The position numbers and the translations under genes are program-made. The notes under the pieces were generated by a model, which saw only the letters and a program-made list of their open reading frames with translations, was not told the origin of the DNA and did not search any database. 64,000 bases of DNA from the NCBI RefSeq assembly GCF_018476645.1, contig NZ_JAHCTB010000001.1:496001-560000 (forward strand), read 5' to 3'. Positions 53,367 to 63,700 of the stretch are shown piece by piece (position 1 is the first letter of the stretch; the number at the start of each line of letters is the position of its first letter). Source of the stretch: Aequorivita echinoideorum. Its GTDB lineage: Bacteria; Bacteroidota; Bacteroidia; Flavobacteriales; Flavobacteriaceae.

Positions 53367-56300
53367 TTAATTTTCATCTGAAAGCAACTTCGGATTGTTT
53401 CCCTCTATTTTGCGCTGCTCTTCATTTTCATTTGCGTTTTTGTCTGTGGGCACTCCCGTAATTTTTTCCTGAAGCCATTGAAACAGAATAAATAAAATAG
53501 GAATTACAAATACACCCAAAACGGTCCCTATCAACAGACCCCCAACCGCACCGGTTCCAATTGAACGGTTACCGGCAGCGCCTACTCCGCTGGATAATAC
53601 TAGCGGCATAAGCCCAAGTATAAATGCGAAAGACGTCATTAAAATGGGTCGAAGTCTAGCTTCCGCTCCATCAACCGCGGCATCGAGAATAGACTCCCCG
53701 TGGCGCCTGCGCTGTATGGCAAATTCCACGATCAAGATCGCATTTTTGGCGAGTAGCCCTATAAGCATTATCAAAGCAATCTGAAAATAGATATTGTTTT
53801 GCAATCCAGTTACTTGTGTTGTTATGTACGCTCCAAAAACCCCAACCGGAAGCGAAAGCAATACCGAAAAAGGTAATAAATAACTTTCATATTGGGCGGC
53901 GAGCAAAAAGTAAACGAATACAAGCGAAAGAATAAAAATGGTTGTTGTCTGGTTTCCAGCACTTTTTTCCTCTAAAGTCAATCCAGAATAGGCGATATCA
54001 AAATTGCTCGGAAGAGTTTTTGTGACTTCCTCCACTGCGGCAATTACATCTCCTGAACTATATCCGGGGGCTGAAGCTGCCGTAACTTTGGTTGAATTAA
54101 AAAGATTGAACCGTGTAACGGATTGTGGGCCGTAAACTCGCTTCAAAGTTACAAACTGTGTAATGGGCGTCATCTCCCCGCTGGACGTGCGGACGTACAT
54201 ATTATTCAAGTCGCTCATATCTGCCCTGTCTTCCGGCAATGCTTGTACGTAAACCCTGAATTGTTTTCCGAAGCGGGAGAAATCTGATGCGAAAATACTA
54301 CCTATATACCCCTGTAACGTATAGAAAATACTCTGTACCGAAACGCCCACTTCTTTCGCTAGAGGCACGTTCAGCGTCATTTCATATTGTGGATAACGCG
54401 TGTTAAAAGATGATTGCGCATATTGTATTTCAGGGCGTTGGCTCAATTTTCCTATAAATTCTTGATTTACTCTATCTAATTCTGCAAAACTTCCTCCTGA
54501 ACGATCCAATAAATTGACCTCGGCTCCCGCCGAGTTTCCAAAACCGGGAATACTGGGAGGAGAGAAAAAGATAATCTGTGCTTCGGGAATCTGTGCTGCA
54601 ATGCCAAAAAGTTGCCCTGTTATTGATTCTACCGAAAGGGAATCCGCGCCACGTTCGTCCCAATCTTTTAGACGAATAAAGCCGAGTCCGTAATTGCTAC
54701 CTTCACCACTTATCAAACTTCTACCATCAATAACCGAAGCGCCCTGCACCCCGGGAAGATTCTTGATTTTTGAGTATAAAAGTTGGTTTACTTCGTGGGT
54801 CCTATCTAATGAAGAGCCTGCGGGAAGTTCCACGTTCATAAATAAAATCCCTCTATCTTCATCGGGCACAAAGCCCGTTTTTACCACAGAAGCAGACCAG
54901 ACTATTCCCAATACTGCAAGGATTAAAATAACGGCCGTTATCCATTTATTTCGATATAAAAAATGAACCGATTTACCATATTTTTCAATAATAGCCTTGA
55001 ATCCGCGATTGAAACCGTTAAAAAATTTCTTAATAAATTTTGGCTTTTTGCTAGTGCTATTTTCATCGTGACCCTTCAAAAATAAAGCACACAAAGCCGG
55101 CGTCAACGTCAAAGCATTTACGGCAGAAATAAAAATTGCAACAATAAGTGTCACACCAAATTGCTCATAGAATACGCCCGTAGGCCCTTGTATAAAAGTT
55201 ACGGGAATAAATACCGCACCCATAACAAGCGTGATGGAAACAATAGCCCCAGAAATTTCGTGCATCGCCGTTAATGAAGCTTTTTTCGCACTTTTTTCGC
55301 CTTCATCAATTTTTGCGTGGACGGCCTCCACAACCACGATGGCATCATCCACCACAATCCCAATGGCGAGAACAAGCGCAAAAAGCGTTAACAAATTTAT
55401 GGAATACCCAAAAAGATTAAGGAAGAAAAAAGTACCAATAATAGATACCGGAACCGCAATGGCAGGGATAATGGTTGAACGCAAATCCTGAAGGAAAACA
55501 AATACTACAAGAAATACAAGTAAGAACGCTTCAACGAGCGTGCTAACAACTTTTTCTATGGAAGCATTCAAAAAGTTATTTGTATCGTACGGAATGTAAA
55601 TTTCAATACCCGCAGGAAGTTCACTTTTAATATTTTCAAGCTCCACCTTAATTTGATCGATAATTTCCTGGGCATTGGATCCCTTTGTTTGAAAAATTCC
55701 CATATTCACCGCAGGATATCCATTGGTTGAAGATCCACCAGCGTAGGATTGTGCGCCCAATTCAATTTCGGCCACATCGCTTAGTGTTAAGTATTGGCCA
55801 TTGCCCAATGCTTTTATCACAATACCGCTATACTGCTCTTCGGTTTTATAGCGCCCGGGATATTTTATGGTATATGAAAAAGCCTCTCCATCATTTTCAC
55901 CCAAAGAACCCGCAGCAGCCTCAAGACTCTGCTCGTTCAGGGCGGCAGTTACATCAGACGGCATTAAATTATATGCTGCCAATTTTTGGGGATTCAACCA
56001 AATACGCATTGCGTAATCTTTTCCGCCGAAAACACTTACATTACCAACACCGTTTACCCTTTGGATTTCGGGAATTACGTTGATTTTTAAGTAATTCTGA
56101 ATAAAAGTATCATCGTAATCTTCGTTAGTGCTGTAAAACGAAAGAAACATTAACGCAGACGTTTGTTGCTTTGTGGTGGTTACACCCGTTTGCAATACAG
56201 CCTGAGGCAATAACGGATTGGCTCGAGCAACTCTATTTTGAACATTAACCGCCGCAATATCCGGATCTTCATCTTGGTCGAAAAACACACTGATGGAAGC

Positions 56301-56561
56301 AGTTCCATTATTGGTAGCGGTAGAGGTAAGGTATGTCATTCCCTCCACACCATTAATCTGTTCCTCCAGCGGAATAATGACACTTTCAAGAATAGTTTCA
56401 GCATTGGCCCCGGGATACGTAGCATTTACTTGTATGGTAGGAGGCGCAATATCCGGATATTGGGTAATGGGAAGCGTTGTAAGACCCAAAACGCCTAAAA
56501 TGACAATGATTATTGAAATAACCGTAGAGAGTACGGGTCTATCTATAAATGTTTTAAGCAT
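53367..56561 (-). CDS. RND efflux inner-membrane transporter (HAE1/AcrB type)
   Basis: This 1064-residue protein has 12 membrane helices and two large periplasmic loops. It starts MLKTFIDRPVLSTVISI. The proton-relay DD pair is in AIGIVVDDAIVVVEAVHAKI, near residue 400. It exports hydrophobic compounds or drugs at the expense of the proton gradient. It lies between the adaptor and outer-membrane genes of the operon; the substrate is unknown. Confidence 0.94.
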   Translation of the reverse strand: MLKTFIDRPVLSTVISIIIVILGVLGLTTLPITQYPDIAPPTIQVNATYPGANAETILESVIIPLEEQINGVEGMTYLTSTATNNGTASISVFFDQDEDPDIAAVNVQNRVARANPLLPQAVLQTGVTTTKQQTSALMFLSFYSTNEDYDDTFIQNYLKINVIPEIQRVNGVGNVSVFGGKDYAMRIWLNPQKLAAYNLMPSDVTAALNEQSLEAAAGSLGENDGEAFSYTIKYPGRYKTEEQYSGIVIKALGNGQYLTLSDVAEIELGAQSYAGGSSTNGYPAVNMGIFQTKGSNAQEIIDQIKVELENIKSELPAGIEIYIPYDTNNFLNASIEKVVSTLVEAFLLVFLVVFVFLQDLRSTIIPAIAVPVSIIGTFFFLNLFGYSINLLTLFALVLAIGIVVDDAIVVVEAVHAKIDEGEKSAKKASLTAMHEISGAIVSITLVMGAVFIPVTFIQGPTGVFYEQFGVTLIVAIFISAVNALTLTPALCALFLKGHDENSTSKKPKFIKKFFNGFNRGFKAIIEKYGKSVHFLYRNKWITAVILILAVLGIVWSASVVKTGFVPDEDRGILFMNVELPAGSSLDRTHEVNQLLYSKIKNLPGVQGASVIDGRSLISGEGSNYGLGFIRLKDWDERGADSLSVESITGQLFGIAAQIPEAQIIFFSPPSIPGFGNSAGAEVNLLDRSGGSFAELDRVNQEFIGKLSQRPEIQYAQSSFNTRYPQYEMTLNVPLAKEVGVSVQSIFYTLQGYIGSIFASDFSRFGKQFRVYVQALPEDRADMSDLNNMYVRTSSGEMTPITQFVTLKRVYGPQSVTRFNLFNSTKVTAASAPGYSSGDVIAAVEEVTKTLPSNFDIAYSGLTLEEKSAGNQTTTIFILSLVFVYFLLAAQYESYLLPFSVLLSLPVGVFGAYITTQVTGLQNNIYFQIALIMLIGLLAKNAILIVEFAIQRRRHGESILDAAVDGAEARLRPILMTSFAFILGLMPLVLSSGVGAAGNRSIGTGAVGGLLIGTVLGVFVIPILFILFQWLQEKITGVPTDKNANENEEQRKIEGNNPKLLSDEN

Positions 56562-56580
56562 GATTTAGTTTCTTCTACTT

Positions 56581-57723
56581 TTATTTGAAAACTTTTTCAA
56601 TGGGTTTTGCGATGCTGTCAAATGGTGCAGGTTGCGGATTAATTTTTGAATCTCCTCTCAATTTCCCGGCTCCTTTGGCTACAATTTTATCGCCTTTTTC
56701 AATACCGTCCTGAATCACATAAAGATTATCCACCTCCGCCAGTGTTTTTATTCGGGTGGAAACGGCAGTGCTATCTTCGGTAATCTTATAGACATAAATG
56801 CTCCCCTGCTGCTCGTACGTAGATTCCTGCGGTACTATGATGGCATCTTTGTAAACTTTGGGAATTTGGATTTTCCCACTATTTCCATTGGTCAAAATTC
56901 GCGAAGGGTTATCAAAAATGGCCCTAAAGGAAATGGATCCGGTGTTTTGATTTACTTGGGAATTAATAGTTTCTATCCTCCCCTTTTCATCATAAAGATT
57001 TCCATTTGCCAATAAAAGCTGAACTTCGGGCAATTTTGTTATTTTCTCTTCAATATCTTTTCCCTCCGTATTTTGGATGAAATCAAGATATTCCTTTTCG
57101 TTCATGGAGAAATAGGCGTACACTTCACTTATATCAGAAACCGTGGTAAGTGGTGTTTCCGAAGTTGGGCTTACGAGCGCGCCTTTTCGAAGGTTAATAG
57201 ACCCCACATAACCATCCACCGGACTTTTGATGTTTCCGTAATCAATATTTGCAGCAATACTGTTATAGCTGCTTTGCGCTTGTTGTAGTTTGGCTTTTGC
57301 TGTCTCCAATTGCACATTGCTTATAATGTTTTTTTCAACCAATGGTTTTAGTTTGTCCACTTCCACTTGGGCGGCATTAACATTAGCTTTCGCAGCGGCG
57401 GCATCTTGGTTTAGGGTTTGTGTCTCTAAACGGAAAAGCGTTTGGCCCTTTTTCACTTTTTGACCTTCATCCACCAAAACTTCCGTTATATAACCTGATA
57501 TTTTTGCGCGTACCTCACTGTTTACAATCCCTTCAATGCTTGCGGGAAAAGTGGTAAAAGCCGTTACGGTTCGTGTGGGTATTTCTACAACGGGCAACGT
57601 TGGTTTCTGCTGTGCTGCCATTGCTTGCTGTTGCTGGGCATCTTTGTCATTGCCACAACTTGACAGCAAAATGAAGACACCAAATAATAGCGGAATCGAA
57701 ACTATGGTGATTCTTTTTTTCAT
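56581..57723 (-). CDS. RND efflux periplasmic adaptor
   Basis: This 380-residue lipoprotein (lipobox LSSC) has a membrane-fusion-protein layout: barrel-sandwich lipoyl halves (ISGYITEVLVDEGQKVKKGQTLFRL and GNIKSPVDGYVGSI), a coiled-coil hairpin between them and a beta-barrel with PQESTYEQQGSIYVY. The ATG at 57723 is chosen over an upstream frame extension because it yields the lipoprotein signal. It follows the regulator gene by 10 nt. Confidence 0.93.
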   Translation of the reverse strand: MKKRITIVSIPLLFGVFILLSSCGNDKDAQQQQAMAAQQKPTLPVVEIPTRTVTAFTTFPASIEGIVNSEVRAKISGYITEVLVDEGQKVKKGQTLFRLETQTLNQDAAAAKANVNAAQVEVDKLKPLVEKNIISNVQLETAKAKLQQAQSSYNSIAANIDYGNIKSPVDGYVGSINLRKGALVSPTSETPLTTVSDISEVYAYFSMNEKEYLDFIQNTEGKDIEEKITKLPEVQLLLANGNLYDEKGRIETINSQVNQNTGSISFRAIFDNPSRILTNGNSGKIQIPKVYKDAIIVPQESTYEQQGSIYVYKITEDSTAVSTRIKTLAEVDNLYVIQDGIEKGDKIVAKGAGKLRGDSKINPQPAPFDSIAKPIEKVFK

Positions 57724-57733
57724 CTGTGTATGG

Positions 57734-58222
57734 TTATTCGTTTTTATTTTTATCAGTAAGCTTCTGTCTAAGTTTTTGCATGGCACTACTCGCCAAATCA
57801 AGAAATTCAATATAATCCGTGTGGAATTCCAAATCGAAATGGCCTTCTTCATTTTTATCTAAATTCTCATTAATTTCCTTTTTGTATTCCATAATTTCCA
57901 GGTGCAATTCGCGTTCGCTTTTCCATTTGTTCAGCATTTCTGTCATCGATTGAATCATGACGTCTGGAACGAGTGTAAAATACTTTTTGCGATCGCCACA
58001 TTTAGTATGGTAGGTAATTCGGTTTGCAGCCTGTAATGTGGTTAAATGTGTAGAAATGGTACTTTTGCTGGCACTAAGTTCAGAAACCAATGATTCAAAA
58101 GTGCTCCCTTTTTTTCCACTTAAGATCAATGTTGAAAGAATGCGGGCAGCCAAGGGAGCAAGTTGATCTTTGCTCTCAATGTGTACTCCCAGTTTCTCGA
58201 TTAATCTTTCTTTTTTCGTCAA
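57734..58222 (-). CDS. GbsR/MarR-type transcriptional regulator
   Basis: This protein of about 162 residues has a winged-helix domain (APLAARILSTLILSGKKGSTFESLVSELSASKSTISTHL) and a C-terminal coiled coil for dimerisation. No ATG or GTG is available ahead of the domain. The TTG at 58222 (giving MTKKERLIEKLG) is chosen because the -7 box lies between it and an earlier TTG. It is first in the efflux operon and is expected to repress it. Confidence 0.82.
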   Translation of the reverse strand: MTKKERLIEKLGVHIESKDQLAPLAARILSTLILSGKKGSTFESLVSELSASKSTISTHLTTLQAANRITYHTKCGDRKKYFTLVPDVMIQSMTEMLNKWKSERELHLEIMEYKKEINENLDKNEEGHFDLEFHTDYIEFLDLASSAMQKLRQKLTDKNKNE

Positions 58223-58250
58223 AATAAAATGATATTTTAAAATCTGATGA

Positions 58251-58285
58251 CAAAAGTACGGTTGGTTCGGAAAATTCCGAACCAA
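58251..58285 (-). promoter_or_regulatory. Efflux operon promoter and 24-bp operator palindrome
   Basis: TACTTTTG on the minus strand (plus 58251-58258) fits the -7 box. The -33 region lies in a perfect palindrome at 58262-58285: arms TTGGTTCGGAA (58262-58272) and TTCCGAACCAA (58275-58285) around AA. A dimeric winged-helix repressor bound here would block transcription. Confidence 0.7.
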
Positions 58286-58313
58286 TTGATATTAATCTTT
58301 TGTTAAATGTATT

Positions 58314-60695
58314 TTAAGGATTCTGGGATGCAGATTTTATTTGAATCGATTGCCGAAGCTCATTCCCATCAGAATCAACGGTTGTCAAAAGATAGTTGCC
58401 CGGTTTTGGCGAAATGGCCAACTCATGAAAAGTTTCGGTCTTGCCAATGTATTCTGAATCCAAATACCAAAAAACAGTAGTTTCGGGAGAACGGTGCGCA
58501 AGTTTCAAAATGACTTCATTTATGTTTTCATCAAAATTCTTCGGAAGCAAGATCGTTTCATTTTTTTTCGGATAAATAAAAGCCATCAATTTTTCGCCTT
58601 CCTGTAAACAATTGGTTGCAAAGGGTGGCAAAATTTTATATTCCGGGTGAAGCTGCGCATAATAATATTCCATCACCGGCGGCAAAACAAACCAGTTTTT
58701 TTGAACCATTTCCGAAAGCGGATAGCAGGAAGAATTCACCCGAAAATTTTCTGATGAATTAAGAAAAAACGTTTGATGGTATGGACAAGCTTTGGTGTGC
58801 GCTCCGTTTTTTGGTATCCACTCGGTTTTTATTTCGTCACAAAAAATTCCGGCAAGATGGCCACTTTTTGGACAGATTTCAGCCTCCACCAATTCATCAT
58901 ACGGAATTTTGAACCATCTCCCGATAGCTATCGGGATTGGCAACACATTTAAAACATCGAACAAAACGGGCGCCGCAGCTTGGATTCCGGTAAGTCCCGG
59001 TCTGCCTTCTCCATCGGCATTTCCCACCCAAACTCCAATAGCGAATTTTGGCGTAACGCCCACCGCCCACGCGTCCTTAAAACCGTAACTCGTTCCAGTC
59101 TTCCAGGCAATTGGCTGACTGCTTGAAAAAAATTCCCAATTTTCCTCGCCACTGGGGCGGTTCACTTCTTGCATTGCTTCAAATGTTTGGTAAATAGCTC
59201 CGGCATTCCAAACAGAAGGTTTTTGCTGAATTTTTCCGAAGGAAATTTCTTCGTTGCTCTTCACATAAACAGGTTCCACAAATTCATTTTTTCGGTATTC
59301 GCTGGAAGAATTGTTGAAGAAATTCAAGGTTGAAGCCATACCCGCATACCCTTTTGTAATATCCCAAAGGCTGCTTTCCGCACCGCCCAAAATCAAGGAA
59401 AGTCCGTAATAATCGGCAGGTTTATCGATTTTCCTTTGATTGGTTTTTTGAAGAATATTGTAAAATCTCTGAAATCCGAAATCCTGTAACATCCGCACCG
59501 CTGGAATATTCAGCGATCGGGAAAGCGCTACACTTGCGGGAACTGCGCCATTAAATTGTTTGTCGAAATTTTCGGGTACGTAGCCATTCACAGAAGTAGG
59601 AACATCTGCCACAAGCGTATTCGGCAGAATTTCACCGGAATCAAGCATTGACGCAAAAAGAAAAGGTTTTAAAATACTGCCCGTGCTCCGCGGTTTTTCA
59701 ATGATATCCACAAAATTATTGTGCTCGCGCGTGGTTGGCGAGTTTCCAACGTACGCCAAAACTTCACGTGTATTTACGTCCAAAACCAAAACCGCGAGAT
59801 TGTGGATTTGGTTCTGGGAAAGCTTGTAATGTTGCTCTTTCACAATATTATTCACCTTTTGCTGTAGCGAAAAATCGATTGTGGTTTCAATACGTTTTCC
59901 GGGATGTTCCCTTCGTATTTTTTCGGTTAAATGCGGTGAGAATTCGGGTAATGGCAATGGTTTCCCGGGAAGATTTTCATCCAAAGCCAATTGGTAGGTT
60001 GTTTCGTCAATCACTTCATTTTGAAAAAGTTTTAGCAATAATGCATCTCTTTTTTGTTTCAGAATTTCTTCATTTTTTCCGGGGAAAATTAAAGCTGGAG
60101 CATTCGGAAGCACCGCCAACGCAGCCGATTGTCCCCAACTTAATTCGCTGGCGGGAATACCAAAATAGCGCCACGAGGCTGTTTCCAAACCAACCACATT
60201 TCCGCCGAAAGGCGCATACGAAGCATATAAATTAAGAATTGATTTCTTTTTATAACCCGCCTCCAAACGCGTGGCTTGAAAAATTTCAATTACTTTTTCA
60301 AAATACGTTCTGCTTTTATTTTTTCGGGAAAGGCGAATAACTTGTTGCGTAATCGTACTCCCGCCACGGCGGGAATCGCTGGTAAGATTGTTCCAAAGCG
60401 CTTTTGAAATGGAAACCAGATTGAAACCCGGATGCCAATAAAAATGCTCGTCCTCAAAATAGATAATGCACTTTTCAAACCGCTCCGGTACAGCATCCAT
60501 CTGCGGAAATCGCCATTGACCGTCATCTGCAATCCGGGCTCCCAGCATTTTTCCGCTGCTGCTTTCGGCAACCGTTGCGGTGGGAACATTGAACAATGGA
60601 GAGGGAAGACAGAAAAGCCATAGCAAAAATAAAAAGCCCATCCCCACCTTCCCGAAGGGAAGGAGTTTTTTTTTGATTTTTTTAAACTGTTCCAA
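58314..60695 (-). CDS. pbpC: Penicillin-binding protein 1C
   Basis: This 793-residue bifunctional enzyme is membrane-anchored by a helix at about 18-36. The transglycosylase (GT51) domain has FEDEHFYWHPGF and RRGGSTITQQ. The transpeptidase has S340-K343 (SILK), S393-N395 (SLN) and K531TG, and a C-terminal PBP1C domain follows. An 18-bp palindrome is embedded in the coding sequence at 58919-58936. The N-terminal KLLPFGKVGMG is encoded by a palindromic repeat, so translation may instead begin at the Met just before the helix. Confidence 0.92.
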   Translation of the reverse strand: MEQFKKIKKKLLPFGKVGMGFLFLLWLFCLPSPLFNVPTATVAESSSGKMLGARIADDGQWRFPQMDAVPERFEKCIIYFEDEHFYWHPGFNLVSISKALWNNLTSDSRRGGSTITQQVIRLSRKNKSRTYFEKVIEIFQATRLEAGYKKKSILNLYASYAPFGGNVVGLETASWRYFGIPASELSWGQSAALAVLPNAPALIFPGKNEEILKQKRDALLLKLFQNEVIDETTYQLALDENLPGKPLPLPEFSPHLTEKIRREHPGKRIETTIDFSLQQKVNNIVKEQHYKLSQNQIHNLAVLVLDVNTREVLAYVGNSPTTREHNNFVDIIEKPRSTGSILKPFLFASMLDSGEILPNTLVADVPTSVNGYVPENFDKQFNGAVPASVALSRSLNIPAVRMLQDFGFQRFYNILQKTNQRKIDKPADYYGLSLILGGAESSLWDITKGYAGMASTLNFFNNSSSEYRKNEFVEPVYVKSNEEISFGKIQQKPSVWNAGAIYQTFEAMQEVNRPSGEENWEFFSSSQPIAWKTGTSYGFKDAWAVGVTPKFAIGVWVGNADGEGRPGLTGIQAAAPVLFDVLNVLPIPIAIGRWFKIPYDELVEAEICPKSGHLAGIFCDEIKTEWIPKNGAHTKACPYHQTFFLNSSENFRVNSSCYPLSEMVQKNWFVLPPVMEYYYAQLHPEYKILPPFATNCLQEGEKLMAFIYPKKNETILLPKNFDENINEVILKLAHRSPETTVFWYLDSEYIGKTETFHELAISPKPGNYLLTTVDSDGNELRQSIQIKSASQNP
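58919..58936. repeat. 18-bp perfect palindrome inside pbpC
   Basis: TCCCGATAGCTATCGGGA is its own reverse complement. It lies in frame within pbpC, encoding IPIAIGR-type residues after the transpeptidase. From memory, this palindrome recurs in flavobacterial genomes. Confidence 0.8.
60647..60663. repeat. Palindromic repeat overlapping the pbpC 5' end
   Basis: CCTTCCC (60647-60653)/GGGAAGG (60657-60663) sits within the first codons of pbpC, next to a T run. It resembles the repeats at 12151 and 48320. Confidence 0.6.
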
Positions 60696-60751
60696 TTCTA
60701 ATTTCTCTCTAAAGTAAAAGCTTCCTTTCTTCGGAGCGACAGGAGGGAAGC

Positions 60752-63700
60752 CTATTGCTCAATCGTTACCCACATCCCTTTATTCCGAGCGTAATACGTG
60801 TTATCATACATGGCTTCTACCTGCGTTCCCGGTAAATAATATGTTCCAAGATAGGAAGCATTTAATTTCACGCTGAACGTTTTCGTTTCATTCGCATTTA
60901 AATCGAAAAAGAAATTCACACGATCGTCGCGAATGTCTGTGTATCTAGCGTCTCCAGTTGCACCACCGCCGAGTTCGGTAAAGCTTGTATTTACTATTTC
61001 CCATCCACTTGGGAAGATTTTCGACAAAGCCACGTTATTTATTCTATTATTGGATGTATTTGTAACACTTACTTTCGCAATAATTTCGGTGCCCTGCCGC
61101 AATTTTGAAACGTCAATCTTTTTTCCTGCACCGTCCAAATATTCTGCCGTTAGCGATAGGTTTTTCTTTTCCGCAAGTTCTTTGCCCAACGGTAATTTTC
61201 CCTGTTGCGAAAGTGTGACGTAAACCACATTCCCTTTTTTATTTGTTACCGAAACGGAATTGCTTCCCATTACAAATGAAAGGTCGCGTTGTGCAATGGC
61301 ACGATCCGTTTTCACCTCAACAGTTTTTCCTTTGTTTGTAAAAGTGAGTTGCATCGATTTTCCGCCATTTTTGGCAACCATTTTGGCCATTGCCATTAGC
61401 GCATACGAAGTTTCCTGAGTGCTGTACCAATTACTTGATGATAAATCTTTAGCCACGGAAATTGCCAAATCACGCTGTTTTGAATCTCCCAAAAGCACCA
61501 ATGTTTCCAGAGCCATGGCTTTATTTCTAAAAGGCGAACCGTAGGTATAATAATCATTTTCCCGAGGTTGGAAATTTATATTCGCAGTTTGTGCAATTTG
61601 TTGGGCGACTTCCTTTTTACCCGCCAAGGCGTATGCTGCTGCCAATCGCCATTTGGCATCGTTGCTCAATTCCTTGCTTTCACGCAGGCGGTTCATTCCG
61701 GCAAGCTCCGGTTTTCCTGCCAGCGCTAATGTGTAAAGTCTATATGCTTGCGTCAAACTTGTATTGTAAACTTTGTAGCTATTTCGCCATTGGCGCGCCG
61801 TGTTTTGCTGATACAGCAACCAATTGCTCATAAAACTGATTGGCAAAGCATAGCCTTTTTGCTTGGCTTCCAGCATAAAATGCCCCGCATAATTGGTGGC
61901 CCATTCGTCGGCTTCACGCTCGCCAGGCCAATAAGCAAGTCCACCATTTGCAATCTGAAATCTTCCCAAACGCTCGATTGCCGCTTTAATATTTTCTTCA
62001 ATTTTTTGTTTTTTATCAAAAGTAATATCGAAAACATCTGCTAAGTATAACTGCGGAAATGCTGCAGAAGTAGTCTGTTCCACGCATCCGTACGGATAAT
62101 GGATTAAATATTCCATTCGTTTTCCGAAATCCATTGGTGGCAACGTTGAAAATTCAAGCATTGCGGTGTTGCTTCCAGGCACGCCAAATGTTTCAAAATT
62201 GATAGTTTGCGAAGCATTTTCGTTCACAGTGTAATTGGTGGATTTCTGAGAAATCGGATTCGGGTTTTCAACATCAATTTCTACTTTGTAGCTTGCTTTT
62301 TCGCCATTTCCTGATGCGATAACTTCAATGGTTTGAAATTCCTGTGTTGGCAACACTTCAAATTCAAAATTGACAATCTGTTCTCCCGGTTCGGTAAAGG
62401 AAATGGTTTTTGAAGAACCATTTTTCGGTTTCAGCGCATCTCCTGTTTTTACTGAAATGGTAGCGGTTTTCACCTTATTCTCCATTGCAAAAACGGTAAC
62501 GGGAAGTGTAACGGTTTCGCCCGGTGATAATTTCCGCGGAAGCGAAGCCAGCACCATTAGCGGAGTACGGACGGGGGTAGTTTTTTCCGTACTGCCGTAA
62601 GCACTTTTCGTTTTATCGCCGGCAATGACCATCGTTCGCACCGAACCAATGTAATTCGGCATCAAAATAGTGTGCGACGCAGTTTTTCCAGCGGTGAGTT
62701 CAAACGGTCCTAAATATTTCACAACGGGTTTGAAACGGTCGGCTTTTCGGTTTTTTGCGCCCAAAGCCGCATCGCCACCACCTATTGCGTAAATATTATC
62801 GACACTGCCGGAATATGCGCCAATGACATAATCGAACATATCAAACGTCTTTACGCCCAGTGCTTCGCGACTGTAAAACGCTTCGTGGATATCGGGCGTT
62901 GCAAAGCGGGTTAAATCCAGCAAACCTTCATCAACAACAGCAATGGTATACGTCATCGGTTTGTTATTTTCTTCGGAAACTTTTACGGTAAATTTTTCCT
63001 CAGGTTTCAGCACATTTGGCATCGTGATTTTTGGGCGAAGTACTGTTGAGGCATCTTCAACCAAAATCGGCACGACACCGTAAAGCCGTATCGGCAAATC
63101 GTTTTTAGTCTGATTATGCGGTTGCAGCAGCGAAATATTCACATAAATGTTGGGCGCCATTTCCTTTGTGATTTTTATTGCGGCTTTGGTTTCGCCTTTT
63201 CTGGTCTCAATCCAATGCGTGGCCAAAACTTCGGTTCCATTTTCAACACTAATCAAAGCGTGGCCGTCACTTCCCGAAGGAAAAGTTATAAACGCTTCCT
63301 CCCCAACGTTGTATTTTTCCTTATCTGCTGAAAAGACCAGCATTTTTGCACTCTCCGAATCCGCATCGTTTGGGCGTTGCCACCAATTTCTATAGAAATA
63401 AGTTACGCGACCCGTTGCGTGCCCAGACTCTTTATCAATGACACGAATTAAATACCTTCCGCCCTGCTCTTCCGGAATATTTACGGTGAATTTTCCTTTT
63501 CCGCTACCATCGGTTTGTACTGTAAATTCTTTTACGGGACGGTGAACGGTTGCATTTTCATAGGTAGAAAGATTGTCCGAGCCGCGATTCCACCACCAGC
63601 GCCATTCAATTTGGAACACTTTTACTTCAAGCTCACGACCAGCCGATGTTTTGCCCTGTGCATCTACGGAAACTACATCAAATGTGGTATTTTCATCTGT

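Noticed and set aside
59735-60235. Plus-strand open frame of 166 codons inside pbpC
   Set aside because: It is entirely antisense to the transglycosylase-linker part of pbpC, basic and low in recognisable motifs. No promoter is visible.
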